This document shows, in pieces, positions 15,961 through 24,598 of a DNA stretch of 64,000 bases (within the stretch, counting starts at the first letter, position 1; the number at the start of each line of letters is the position of its first letter). The stretch is from Candidatus Thiothrix putei (GTDB lineage Bacteria; Pseudomonadota; Gammaproteobacteria; Thiotrichales; Thiotrichaceae). Position numbers and translations under genes: made by a program. Below the pieces are notes generated by a model. It worked only from the letters and a program-made list of their open reading frames with translations. It was not told the DNA's origin and ran no database searches. The stretch lies in assembly GCA_029972225.1 (NCBI GenBank), contig CP124756.1, positions 3,764,001-3,828,000 on the forward strand, read 5' to 3'.

Positions 15961-16530
15961 TTACCCTTTGTGATGCAATGCCTGCATGACTTTCTTATTG
16001 CGAATGTCAAGACTCACCTTGCCACCGCCTAAGTCTTTTAGCACAGCCTCATCGTTTTCACGCTGCCAAACAACACCTTTTGCCTCGACCTCATCCGGTT
16101 TACCGAATAAGTTAATGATCTTTTTCCCATGCGCGTCATACAACGCTTCATAGTTACCGGAAGTTTTCATTTGCACTTCCAGACTACACAACTGATCTTC
16201 CACAAACACCGCTTTGAAAAAACTCAGTTTCTCATCCCAGAGTTTGCCCACTTCACCGTTTACGGGGGTCGCCTTGCATTCTTCCAGCAAGTAAGCCTTA
16301 CGCTTATCACCTAGCCCAGTCTTGCCCAGTTTACATTCCAGCGGTGCGCGTAAGAGAGTTTCCAGTGATTTAACTGCTTCTGCCCGCTTATCGCCCAACT
16401 TAACCGTCTCAAAACCATAACGATCAAGTGTGGCATCATCCGGGGCGGATAACATATCTTGTTCTAGCCGATCGCAGCCTGCCACGGCAAACAGGAGCAA
16501 CGCTGAAAGACAGTAATGGATTATTTTCAC
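15961..16530 (-). CDS. Lipoprotein of unknown function
   Basis: I favour the GTG at 16530, preceded by GAGGG at 5 bases; an ATG four codons upstream (16542) has no such site, and both give the same signal. The 189-residue product begins with a lipobox (FAVAGC, Cys19). The mature part (GDKRAEAVKSLETLL, then FFKAVFVEDQLCSLEVQMKTSGNYEAL...) is a mixed alpha/beta domain with three Cys. The layout resembles small periplasmic proteins that evaluate a ratio of fields, but I recognise no family. It is a single gene between rluE and the DUF1566 group. Confidence 0.65.
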   Translation of the reverse strand: MKIIHYCLSALLLFAVAGCDRLEQDMLSAPDDATLDRYGFETVKLGDKRAEAVKSLETLLRAPLECKLGKTGLGDKRKAYLLEECKATPVNGEVGKLWDEKLSFFKAVFVEDQLCSLEVQMKTSGNYEALYDAHGKKIINLFGKPDEVEAKGVVWQRENDEAVLKDLGGGKVSLDIRNKKVMQALHHKG

Positions 16531-16706
16531 AGTAGCCCTCATAAGCTGTGGTAAAAAATACCTCCCCGTCTGATCCGAGGAGGAAGATTGTCGGAAGAGT
16601 CCACGACCTGATACAAGATTGTCAATAACTTGCATCACCGATTATGACAAGCCATTTTGTGAAATGTTCAGCGCAATAGGAAGAAAAAAGGCAGGATAAA
16701 CAAATT

Positions 16707-16728
16707 GTGGCGACACGAAGGCCGCCAC
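16707..16728 (-). terminator. Hairpin terminator after the first DUF1566 gene
   Basis: GTGGCG and CGCCAC form a 6-bp stem with a 10-base loop; on the minus strand it is followed by AATTTGTTT. It lies 48 bases after the stop of the gene at 16776-17579. Confidence 0.5.
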
Positions 16729-16775
16729 AGAGGATGAGAGTATTGGGGATCACTCCCTACCTGATAACACGCTAC

Positions 16776-17579
16776 TTAGTCCGCAATCAAACGAACATAG
16801 TTATAATGCGAACCATGGGTAAGGTGCTCTTCTACCAAGCCATTCTTACTGCCAAAGCTGATTGCTACACGTCTGGAAGCATCCGTAGCTACTGCTGTAC
16901 TCGTCCAGTAGCCACGTGTAACCTGATTGGCTCCTGCTGGATCTTCTGCCGCAGTACTACCGAATACAGGCTTGATGTACGGCTTCTGTGTCTGCGTTGA
17001 ATCAACCAAACTCATCAATTCATCTTTCGTAGGCAGACGCCATGTCGTTTTATTGCACACTTTTGCTGCATTTACTGCTGCAATATAGTCTTTTGTATCA
17101 CATGTCTTAAGCGTCGTTCCATAGGCTTGGCATGGCGTACCACTGAACAAATTCGCGACCGTCGCAGCACCGGCTGCTGGGCCTTTAGCACCGCCTGTAC
17201 CATCAAACCAGAAATACCCATAATCCTTATCTCGGAACGTTTCGCCACTCAGTGTTTGACCCGATGGCTCATCTGTTTTGGCTTCCCAATAACGATCAGC
17301 TCGCCCACTTTGGCTATCTTTAACACAGGCAGCAGACTCAAGACCAGGCGTTACATCACCACCATTCGCATCCAACTGGGTAAACGTTCTGGTTGCAGGG
17401 GCAGTAGTTGTAGGGTTCGTGGTTCCTGGTGCCGGACTGGGAGTAGCGGCGTTATCATTACTGGCAGAAGAACCACCGCCGCCGCCGCAAGCAGTCAGTA
17501 ACGAAGCTGACAATGCAACAGCCAAGAAAAGCCCCTTGTTTGCATATAGACGGCCAGTAGATTGAGTTGTCATTTGCAT
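16776..17579 (-). CDS. DUF1566 (Lcl C-terminal-like) lipoprotein 1
   Basis: The 267-residue protein has a lipobox (SLLTAC, Cys31), a Gly stretch and a Thr/Pro/Ala linker to about residue 65. A DUF1566-like domain follows, recognisable by RLPTKDELMSLVD, GYWTSTAVA and the C-terminal HYNYVRLI. Such domains are found in surface or periplasmic proteins, including the collagen-like adhesin Lcl; their ligand is generally unknown. Two related genes follow upstream in the same orientation. Disulfides are likely (CVKDS, TPCQAYG, KTCDTKD, KVCNKTTW). Confidence 0.78.
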   Translation of the reverse strand: MQMTTQSTGRLYANKGLFLAVALSASLLTACGGGGGSSASNDNAATPSPAPGTTNPTTTAPATRTFTQLDANGGDVTPGLESAACVKDSQSGRADRYWEAKTDEPSGQTLSGETFRDKDYGYFWFDGTGGAKGPAAGAATVANLFSGTPCQAYGTTLKTCDTKDYIAAVNAAKVCNKTTWRLPTKDELMSLVDSTQTQKPYIKPVFGSTAAEDPAGANQVTRGYWTSTAVATDASRRVAISFGSKNGLVEEHLTHGSHYNYVRLIAD

Positions 17580-17716
17580 AATAATTATCCTGCTCTATAA
17601 GTTGGTTATTTCATTAGTTACGCAGCCTTACGCAACAGATATATTTATAGAACAAAATAAAAAATAGTGTGATATTTATTGATACAGACGTAATATTTTT
17701 TATGATAGATGGGCAA

Positions 17717-17740
17717 CAGGGGGAAAAACCTCCCCCCCTG
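17717..17740 (-). terminator. G/C-rich hairpin after the second DUF1566 gene
   Basis: CAGGGGG pairs with CCCCCTG (7 bp) just beyond the stop codon of the gene at 17752-18549. AT-rich sequence follows on the minus strand. It probably separates the transcripts of lipoproteins 1 and 2. Confidence 0.5.
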
Positions 17741-17751
17741 AGTGTAGATTA

Positions 17752-18549
17752 TTACTTACAAATCAGGCGTACATGTCCAGCCAATGTAGGCGCAGCTGGA
17801 GGAGCCATACCCTCATCAGATACATTGTTGAATGGAGTTCCCGCTGGAATAACTTTAGAGTAATCAACCTGCTGATCATCAGTGGAATTGAACCATAAGG
17901 CACTCGGAATTGCCTCAGGGAAGAAAGCAGCAGGGGGGGCATAATTTGTCGTCGTCGTTGATAACTTCGCATTCCCGTCAGGTTGTGGGAAAGCCGCTGT
18001 CGGAAGCGCCAAATAGATTAACTCCGTATGGGAAGGAAGACTGCAAGTCCTCGCGCCACAAGGTTTAGTCGCTGAAGCATTCACGGCTATTGCATAAGCC
18101 TCAGGCGAACAAGTTGTAAGAGTACCACCACAAGTAACACCAGATGCGCCATCCTTAGCATAAGACCAATCTTTGTCACGCAAGAGACCGTCATCGGTTT
18201 TGACTTCCCAGAAATTCTTCAGCAACGTGTCTTCCACACATGACCAAGAGGTTGCTGAATCATCCAGCATAGCCCCGGTACTGTCATATTTACAGAAACG
18301 GGCAGTTAGTTTAGTTGTATCATCTTTTGCCGCGCATTTGGGCGCTGTAGTAGTAGGTGTTGTTATACCGCCGCCAGTGCCGTCACTTGGCGTTGTGCCT
18401 GTCGGAGACGTACCTTGTTGCGCAACGCCAGTGCTGCAATCACCATCACAGTCACACGCACTTAATAAAGAAGCACATAACACCATGGCCAAAACCAAGC
18501 CACCTTTTTTAATTGCTGGGCGTTCTTTGGGTGAGAAAATTTCTGACAT
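17752..18549 (-). CDS. DUF1566-like lipoprotein 2
   Basis: The 265-residue protein has a lipobox (ASLLSAC, Cys32) followed by CDCDGDCSTG and a Thr/Gly/Pro linker. The folded part carries FCKYDSTGAMLDD, SWSCVEDTLLKNFWEVKTDDGLLRDKDWSYA, TCSLPSHTELIYLALPTA and ends GHVRLICK. It shares this whole plan with lipoprotein 3, less closely with lipoprotein 1. The Cys pattern suggests several disulfides. Spacing on both sides (>170 bases) argues for separate promoters. Confidence 0.72.
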   Translation of the reverse strand: MSEIFSPKERPAIKKGGLVLAMVLCASLLSACDCDGDCSTGVAQQGTSPTGTTPSDGTGGGITTPTTTAPKCAAKDDTTKLTARFCKYDSTGAMLDDSATSWSCVEDTLLKNFWEVKTDDGLLRDKDWSYAKDGASGVTCGGTLTTCSPEAYAIAVNASATKPCGARTCSLPSHTELIYLALPTAAFPQPDGNAKLSTTTTNYAPPAAFFPEAIPSALWFNSTDDQQVDYSKVIPAGTPFNNVSDEGMAPPAAPTLAGHVRLICK

Positions 18550-18722
18550 AGCTATTATCCTAATAAATCTTAAGCAACGAAATTCTAGCCTATACGCTTT
18601 ATGGCTAAATGTTTTATAGCACAGCTCAAGAAAATTGAAGGCACATTTTTAACGCAAATACTCCAAGCAACTGTTTTAAAAACATTAACAGTGCAGCAAC
18701 AAGCCCTGCTAAGGTCAGAGAT

Positions 18723-19490
18723 CTACTCACAAATCAAGCGAGTATGGCAAGTCGCGCCCGCATCGACAACGGGAGCCATGTATAACGTAAAAGCATCTGC
18801 CCGTGTGTTTGCTGGAATACTGACACCATATATCACTTGTCTGGAGCCAACATCCTTAATAGTGTCAGTACAATAGCTTCCACCATCCAGATGATCTGGG
18901 AAGAATTTTTTGTCAGGTAAATAGGTCTGCTCACGTTCAGTCAGTTTACCCGCCTCCGAAGGTAACAATGCTGTTGGCATAGCCAGATCAATCAACTCGG
19001 AATGAGTGGGAATTCGACAAACTTTAGTCGTACCACAAGGGCGTGGTTCCGATAGTGCAGCATTCACCGCATCAACGTAAGCCGCTGGTGTACAAGCTCC
19101 CAAGAACCCGCCACAATCCACACCCGTTGTACCGGTCAACGCATAACTCCAAAGGTTATACCGCGCACTACTGGCCTCAAGGCTTTTCACCTCCCAAAAC
19201 TTTTTGGTCGCCGTATCTTCCACACATGACCAGTTTTCAGCGAGGTCATCTAATCTAACACCCGTATTGTCGTACTTACAAAAGCGCCCCGTGCACGTTT
19301 GTGGTTGAGCCTCTTCTTGTTGAGCTCCCCCACCACCAGCAGGTAACGGCGTAGATGTTAATGGTACTGTTGAACCAATATTACAATCACCATCACAAGC
19401 CGTCATTAAAACACCGCATAACGCAGCGATCACGATGACACTAGGCATTTTTACTAGACGTATCAACTGAAATGGATTTTTTTTGAACAT
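18723..19490 (-). CDS. DUF1566-like lipoprotein 3
   Basis: I start at ATG 19490, with GGGGGC just upstream; an in-frame ATG six codons earlier has no better site. The 255-residue protein has a lipobox (GVLMTAC, Cys32) and then DGDCN. The mature domain has FCKYDNTGVRLDDLAENWSCVEDTATKKFWEVKS, VCRIPTHSELIDLAMPTALLPS and a C-terminal CHTRLICE. Together with lipoprotein 2 it forms a close pair and with lipoprotein 1 a family of three surface or periplasmic lipoproteins. The region on either side is AT-rich. Confidence 0.72.
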   Translation of the reverse strand: MFKKNPFQLIRLVKMPSVIVIAALCGVLMTACDGDCNIGSTVPLTSTPLPAGGGGAQQEEAQPQTCTGRFCKYDNTGVRLDDLAENWSCVEDTATKKFWEVKSLEASSARYNLWSYALTGTTGVDCGGFLGACTPAAYVDAVNAALSEPRPCGTTKVCRIPTHSELIDLAMPTALLPSEAGKLTEREQTYLPDKKFFPDHLDGGSYCTDTIKDVGSRQVIYGVSIPANTRADAFTLYMAPVVDAGATCHTRLICE

Positions 19491-19653
19491 AAAGCCCCCG
19501 CTAACCAATAAATTTCAACAATAAATTAATTGAAATATTTATAGCACAACGTTACTAGCTAATCATTAAAAATTAGCGCTCAAAAATATATCTCATCTAA
19601 ATTTACGGGAAAATACCTTAAACAAGGTTTTATCATTATTTTTATATATGCAT

Positions 19654-20706
19654 TTATTTTTTTAATACATATTGCATTCCCTTAGTTGCATAGACCTTAA
19701 ATCCGTCATGCACTCGCCAGATAAAATAGGCATGAATGTTATAATTATCAGCAAAATCCTTGCCTTTTTCTTCACCTAAAGCCATCAGCAACGTCGCATA
19801 CGCATCCGCACGGGTCGCATCGGCAGCCAATACCAACACAGAGGCAAGATTGTGTGTAACTGGCGCTCCGGTAACAGGATTCACCGTATGTGAATAACGT
19901 TTACCCTCTTTCATAAAGAAATTACGGTAATCGCCCGATGTCGCCAAACCGGCATCTTGCAGAGAAATGCCTTGTTGGATAGCCCGCCGCTCTTCCTGAG
20001 GTTTTTCAATCGCAATGCGCCAAGCATCACCTCGCGGACTGAGGCCACGGGTACGAACCTCTCCTGCAATTTCCACCATGTAGTCGCGGATCCCCAATGA
20101 CTCCAAATACAAACCTACCTGATCAGCAGCAAAACCATCGGCGACCGAAGCCAGCTCTACTTGCACGTCTGCCTGTGATTTGCGCAGAGCTGCTGGATCA
20201 AACCGCACCTGAAGTTTCTGATAACCAACCCGTGCAAGTGCGGTATCAATATCCGTCTGGGTCGGAATTTGGGCTTTCTCTGACTCATGTGAACCAAAGC
20301 CCCATAAACGAACCAGTGGCCCGACGGTCACATCGTATGCACCTTCACTTTGCTTGCTAATGTTTAAAGTAAGATCAACCAGTTGTGCCAATTCTGGCTC
20401 CACCGGAAACCAGTCCGTACCCTGATAACGGTTGAATTGCGAGAGAACGGAGGTTTGATCCCACGTTGCCAGTAACTGATTGGTTTTAGAAAAGGTTTTA
20501 GCCAAACCATCCCTGAGTGCAGCCTCATTGAGGTCTGGGGAAGGCGCAGTAAGTGTGACATGCCACAAAGCAGTACCTTGCATACCCTCGATATGCCATG
20601 CAGCGCTGCGTTGCTCACAAGCGCTGAGCAACGACAATAACAACCAGAGGCAAAACGCCTTAAGCAGATTTGGCTTTATCACCGGATGGACTGGTAAAGC
20701 GGTCAT
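19654..20706 (-). CDS. apbE: FAD:protein FMN transferase, lipoprotein ApbE type
   Basis: The 350-residue protein has a lipobox (LLSAC, Cys30) and the ApbE fold: MQGTALWHVTL, LATWDQTSVLSQFN, DVTVGPLVRLWGF, ELASVADGFAADQV and the C-terminal YSHTVNPVTGAPVTHNLASV...ADAYATLLMALG. ApbE attaches FMN covalently to Thr in target flavoproteins such as NqrB/RnfG-type or FMN-binding-domain proteins. No such target is encoded in this operon. Its start lies 47 bases inside the preceding GTPase gene, so the two are translationally linked. It is the last gene of the eight-gene RND operon. Confidence 0.87.
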   Translation of the reverse strand: MTALPVHPVIKPNLLKAFCLWLLLSLLSACEQRSAAWHIEGMQGTALWHVTLTAPSPDLNEAALRDGLAKTFSKTNQLLATWDQTSVLSQFNRYQGTDWFPVEPELAQLVDLTLNISKQSEGAYDVTVGPLVRLWGFGSHESEKAQIPTQTDIDTALARVGYQKLQVRFDPAALRKSQADVQVELASVADGFAADQVGLYLESLGIRDYMVEIAGEVRTRGLSPRGDAWRIAIEKPQEERRAIQQGISLQDAGLATSGDYRNFFMKEGKRYSHTVNPVTGAPVTHNLASVLVLAADATRADAYATLLMALGEEKGKDFADNYNIHAYFIWRVHDGFKVYATKGMQYVLKK

Positions 20707-22099
20707 TCAAATGCTGAACAAAACGGTCAGTGGCATGACGAATAGCATCCAAACGACCACGTGTCCGGCGGCTCCACCCCGCAGGTGAATTCTGAAAAAT
20801 GCTGCGCCAAAACTTGGTACTTTTCAAAAAAGCAGCCGACAAGTTACCATAGGATTCCGACTTACTCAGCGTAGCAGCCAGCCGCTTTGCCAAACGATTA
20901 CGAATCAGGTAGTGCAAGCCCAACGCCAATCCCACGACAACCGCAAGTACGGCTAATGTCGCCCATAGATTACCAGCAAAAGCCGCTAACCACGGTGGGT
21001 TGAATAACAACCCCTCCCAATAACCAAACTCAATACTCATCGCCACCAATGCAACCGCCAGCAAGCCAAAAACCAAAGCATCTGCTGCCAGCACTTGCTT
21101 TTTCCAACGCTGTAATGCCTCACGAATACGCGGCACAGCTTGCTGCTCTATCTCGTTGGCCTGCGACTCCATTGCCCCCACAATACGATAAACACGCTCG
21201 ATGTTTACCCCATCAACTCGGCTCATGATCCGCTGGTAATCTGCATCACGTTTCGCCACGTAACGTGCCCATACATTTTCATTGGCTACCGGCACTGCCA
21301 ACTTGTCATTGAACAAAATGTGGAAACTACCGGCCGACAATCCTTGTTGTACCAATGCCTTTTGCCAAGCCGATACAATATCTTCGAGGTTATCTTCACG
21401 GGCGGAAGTATCAATCTGATTGAGGATAAACAAGAACTTACTACTGTCATTACGGCGTAATGCACCTTTGACCAAATGCTCCAGTGTATCCTGCATCGCC
21501 CCCGGCTCTGGATGACGGGCATCAAAAAACACCATCACCAAGTCGGATAATTCAATGATATGGTCAGTAATCCGCAACGTTGCTTTACGCTGTTCATCAG
21601 CATCAAATCCCGGCGAATCAATTAAAATTTTACCGCGAATCTTTTCACTAGGGGCAACCTTCATCTGGAGATAATTATCAATTTTTGCCCCCTCACCCTT
21701 GGAGACATGTTCAATCTCTTCGCTGATTTGGTAGAAAGGAAAACGTGGGTCGCCATCCAATGCCAAACCCGGCAACGTGCGCACATGTCCATCCGGGCTG
21801 AAGGTAATTACCGTAAAACGATCATCAACCGCCTGATTACCGGTACGTTGTAAATCCATACCTAAAAAAGTGTTGATGAAACTGGATTTGCCCGCTGAGA
21901 ACGTCCCCAGAATTGAGATCATCGGCCACCACGAAATCTGGGTAGCATACGATTCTCCACCACTCAACAAACCAAGCTTTTGCGCAATGGCATCTAGTTC
22001 ACGATACTGATTGACTGCTTCAACCAAAACCGGATTCTCGCGTTTAAGATGTTCCTGCAACCGTTTAAGGCGTTGCTCCATTCGCTTGGCTGGTGTCAT
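20660..22099 (-). CDS. Dynamin-like membrane GTPase
   Basis: The 479-residue protein starts with a coiled-coil/helical segment (1-45) and then a GTPase domain: G1 GTFSAGKSS (65-73), G3 DSPG (161-164) and G4 NQID (227-230). This order and the SAGKSSFINTFLG context are those of dynamin/EHD-like GTPases. Two hydrophobic segments (about 345-400) form a membrane hairpin, followed by a basic C-terminus. Bacterial dynamin-like proteins bend or fuse membranes. It is followed by apbE (overlap) and preceded by the coiled-coil membrane protein (9-base gap), so it belongs to the RND operon. Confidence 0.85.
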   Translation of the reverse strand: MTPAKRMEQRLKRLQEHLKRENPVLVEAVNQYRELDAIAQKLGLLSGGESYATQISWWPMISILGTFSAGKSSFINTFLGMDLQRTGNQAVDDRFTVITFSPDGHVRTLPGLALDGDPRFPFYQISEEIEHVSKGEGAKIDNYLQMKVAPSEKIRGKILIDSPGFDADEQRKATLRITDHIIELSDLVMVFFDARHPEPGAMQDTLEHLVKGALRRNDSSKFLFILNQIDTSAREDNLEDIVSAWQKALVQQGLSAGSFHILFNDKLAVPVANENVWARYVAKRDADYQRIMSRVDGVNIERVYRIVGAMESQANEIEQQAVPRIREALQRWKKQVLAADALVFGLLAVALVAMSIEFGYWEGLLFNPPWLAAFAGNLWATLAVLAVVVGLALGLHYLIRNRLAKRLAATLSKSESYGNLSAAFLKSTKFWRSIFQNSPAGWSRRTRGRLDAIRHATDRFVQHLNDRFTSPSGDKAKSA

Positions 22100-22108
22100 G
22101 TCTATCCT

Positions 22109-22930
22109 TTAATTACTTAGGGAGGCGAGGCTATCACCTTCTATTGTCACCGAACTGTGTCCATCTTTCGCTGTTGCCGAATCAGTCGGCGAAGGCTCAA
22201 CGACAGGACTCCCTCCAATCGGTGGCGGTACACTGGTTGCTGCTGGTTGCACCGGCGTAGCAACTGTGGGTATTTCAGGCTGTATAGGTTGTTGCAATTG
22301 TGGTTGAACCGCTACAGATGTTCCTTGAGGGGCAACGTTTTGAGGCACTGCATAGTAATTATAGTAAGGCGTGGCAACGGCGGGAGGGGGAACAACATAC
22401 GGTGAAGTCGTGTCGTTACCAAATGGGCTAAATTTATTAAACATTTTCATTGGGCCGGAGATGTTTTTATTCATACTCCACATATCACGTTGCATATTGT
22501 ACGTGGAAACAGCCATATTTTGGGTTGAAGCATCCATCTGCTTCATGTTCCCGGCCATATCTTGAGTGCTACTGTTCATATCCACAATATTGTGGGTCAT
22601 TTCACCCACCGATTGTGTCATGTTCGTCATATGAAGCGTCATGGTATCGAAATTATCCGCCATCCGATTCATATTGGAGTCAACCGTTTGGTTCATGCTA
22701 GAAATGGTTTCAGTCAGTTTATGCACGTCGGTGGTAAGCGACTGAACTAAATAAAAGCCATAAGCCGAAAGAATGATGAACGCCACCATTGCAGGATAGA
22801 CAATCATCTGCAAAGTACGAGTGACATTAACCTGTCGCTCCTCAAAATCCTGCAACTCATCCTCAACATGGTGTAACTCATTTTTAATGTCGTTGACACC
22901 TGACTCTGAGGATTTCTCATTCGTATTCAT
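22109..22930 (-). CDS. Single-pass membrane protein with Met/Asn/Thr-rich heptad-like coiled coil
   Basis: The 273-residue protein has an acidic cytoplasmic helix (1-38), one transmembrane segment (about 42-66) and then about 115 residues of repeating short motifs (MTHNIVDMNSSTQDMAGNMKQMD...) with a hydrophobic residue, mostly Met, every 3-4 positions. This looks like a long trimeric or dimeric coiled coil in the periplasm, comparable to the signalling helices of chemoreceptors but without their conserved hairpin. A Pro/Gln/Val-rich tail ends it. No known family. It lies 9 bases before the GTPase gene. Confidence 0.72.
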   Translation of the reverse strand: MNTNEKSSESGVNDIKNELHHVEDELQDFEERQVNVTRTLQMIVYPAMVAFIILSAYGFYLVQSLTTDVHKLTETISSMNQTVDSNMNRMADNFDTMTLHMTNMTQSVGEMTHNIVDMNSSTQDMAGNMKQMDASTQNMAVSTYNMQRDMWSMNKNISGPMKMFNKFSPFGNDTTSPYVVPPPAVATPYYNYYAVPQNVAPQGTSVAVQPQLQQPIQPEIPTVATPVQPAATSVPPPIGGSPVVEPSPTDSATAKDGHSSVTIEGDSLASLSN

Positions 22931-23141
22931 ACTTGGCTCCTGATTTCCCGACGCGTCTCTATCTCTCTAGATAACAGATCGGCTACTGTGAATGCGTATC
23001 ACGCTTCATCCCATGCGTTCTACATTAATTTGTCTCCTGAACATCCTTTGGAATCTATTTTATTCTTTTACTCGTAATCTAGCAGTAGAGACAGGTCAAG
23101 TTATTGCATACTTAAACCTGCCTCTCCGCTGCTGACCTGCT

Positions 23142-23864
23142 TTATTTTTTCAGCGCAGCATCAATTTGCTTCGCAAGATCAGGGTTTACCATATCCACAT
23201 ACAACTTCATGTTTAATGCTTCGGTAACACGACCTTGCTCAGCAAGTTTAGGAGCCACCTCTGCAAACAACGTAGCCGCTTGTTGAGCATTACCTTGCTT
23301 CCAATAAACGTTTGCCAATTCGCCTTTGTATTCTAAGGAATCGGGCGTTTGTTTGAGCAGGTCATTATACAAACCAACGGCTCTATCCAGTTCGTTAGCC
23401 CAGTAAGCTTCACGGGCAGCACGTAACATATCAGCAGAGGCAACAACCTGAGCAGTAGCTGCGGTTTGAGTCGCAGCCTGCGGCTCTGCAACTGGCGCGG
23501 CTTGTTGAGTAGCTACCTCAGCAGGCGCAGCAGCTTGTGGCTCTGCAACTGGCGCGGTTTGTTGAGTAGCTACTACCTCAGCAGCCGCAGCAGCCTGTGG
23601 TTCTGCAACTGGCGCGGCTTGTTGAGTAACTACCTCAGCAGGCGCAGCAACAGCTTGTGGTTCTGCAACTGGCGCGGTTTGTTGAGCAACTACCGCAGTT
23701 TGATTGTGCTCAACAGCAGACGGCTGCTCATGAGCCGTCGCTGCGACTTCGTTACCGTGTTCACCTTGCTTACTACCCATGCTGAAATTTAACAGAATGG
23801 CAATAATAGCCAGCAACCAAGCTAGCAAAATTGGATGTTTCATTAACCAACGAAAAATATGCAT
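23142..23864 (-). CDS. TPR-type membrane-anchored protein with periodic Ala/Gln/Pro repeats
   Basis: The 240-residue protein has an N-terminal transmembrane anchor (about 10-28). Then comes a low-complexity region in which a unit of about 20 residues is repeated four times, each containing PVAEPQA and QQ.AP. The C-terminal 95 residues carry tetratricopeptide-like helices (AREAYWANELDRAVGLYNDLLKQTPDSLEYKGELANVYWKQGNAQQAATLFAEV). TPR domains bind partner proteins. The repeat-rich linker would span the periplasm. It lies between the ParA-like gene (40-base gap) and the coiled-coil gene (211-base gap). Confidence 0.78.
   Translation of the reverse strand: MHIFRWLMKHPILLAWLLAIIAILLNFSMGSKQGEHGNEVAATAHEQPSAVEHNQTAVVAQQTAPVAEPQAVAAPAEVVTQQAAPVAEPQAAAAAEVVATQQTAPVAEPQAAAPAEVATQQAAPVAEPQAATQTAATAQVVASADMLRAAREAYWANELDRAVGLYNDLLKQTPDSLEYKGELANVYWKQGNAQQAATLFAEVAPKLAEQGRVTEALNMKLYVDMVNPDLAKQIDAALKK
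23475..23700. repeat. Four imperfect ~60-nt repeats within the TPR gene
   Basis: A unit of roughly 57-66 bases containing GCAACTGGCGCGG and TTGTTGAGTA recurs four times. The differences are in-frame insertions and substitutions, so the copies encode the same PVAEPQA-type linker. It is coding repeat expansion, not a mobile element. Confidence 0.7.
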
Positions 23865-23904
23865 CTGAATCTCCTTAAAACCCCAGATTTATTAAAAATA
23901 ATGT

Positions 23905-24528
23905 TTATACAGGATACAAAGCACGTCCCAATGCATCCAGTTCTAATGCCGCTTTGGAACGCGGCTCCATTTCAAATACCGCCAAACCTTCACTAAAGGA
24001 ACGTCGGTAAGTTGTGCGCATATACAGACGCTGTTCTAGCAAGCGGATGCCGGGAAGCATTTGCATGGCTTCAGCAGCCTCTGACGTTTCACGTACTGCG
24101 TGATGGGTATCTGCTCTGTTGATAACACCTAATAGTTCAACATCGCGTCCCTTACGGACATCCCCAATCATTTTCAGAAAACGCTGGGTCGACCAAATAT
24201 CTGCTTGGCTTGGCGCAACAGGGATGACAATACGGTCAGCCTTGCTGATTGCCACTTCAACCGCAGCCATGTCAGCCAAGCCCATATCCACCAAAATTTC
24301 AGATTTACTGTCTGCCGCACCTAAATCACTGACAGAGGTTAATGGCACAATAGCAGGCAAAAATCCCTCTTCCTGACGAATCTCAAAAGCATCAGCACTC
24401 GTTCCTTGAGGGTCAAGATCGTACACCACCACATGTTTATTGTGACGGGTCGCCACCCACAACGCTAGGTTAAACGTTATGGTACTCTTGCCAGTTCCTC
24501 CTTTGAGGTTGCCAATCAGCGTAATCAT
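23905..24528 (-). CDS. Small ParA/MinD-like P-loop ATPase
   Basis: The 207-residue protein has a deviant Walker A motif KGGTGKST (9-16), the VVYDLDPQGTSAD signature (about 34-45) and the ILVDMG Walker B-like strand. It has no N-terminal DNA-binding domain, so it resembles the short orphan ParA/McdA-type positioning ATPases rather than plasmid ParA. No ParB or parS partner is nearby, so it should position or pull another cargo, possibly the RND complex encoded in the same operon. Confidence 0.85.
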   Translation of the reverse strand: MITLIGNLKGGTGKSTITFNLALWVATRHNKHVVVYDLDPQGTSADAFEIRQEEGFLPAIVPLTSVSDLGAADSKSEILVDMGLADMAAVEVAISKADRIVIPVAPSQADIWSTQRFLKMIGDVRKGRDVELLGVINRADTHHAVRETSEAAEAMQMLPGIRLLEQRLYMRTTYRRSFSEGLAVFEMEPRSKAALELDALGRALYPV

Positions 24529-24598
24529 CTAAGACTCACTTAACTCTAAGTTTGCACGAAACCCGCCCTCACGGACGGGCTAACGGTATGCGCTGTTA

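Noticed and set aside
23905-24528. Plasmid-type partition system (ParA with ParB/parS)
   Set aside because: No ParB gene, no DNA-binding domain in the ATPase and no clustered parS-like repeats are seen.
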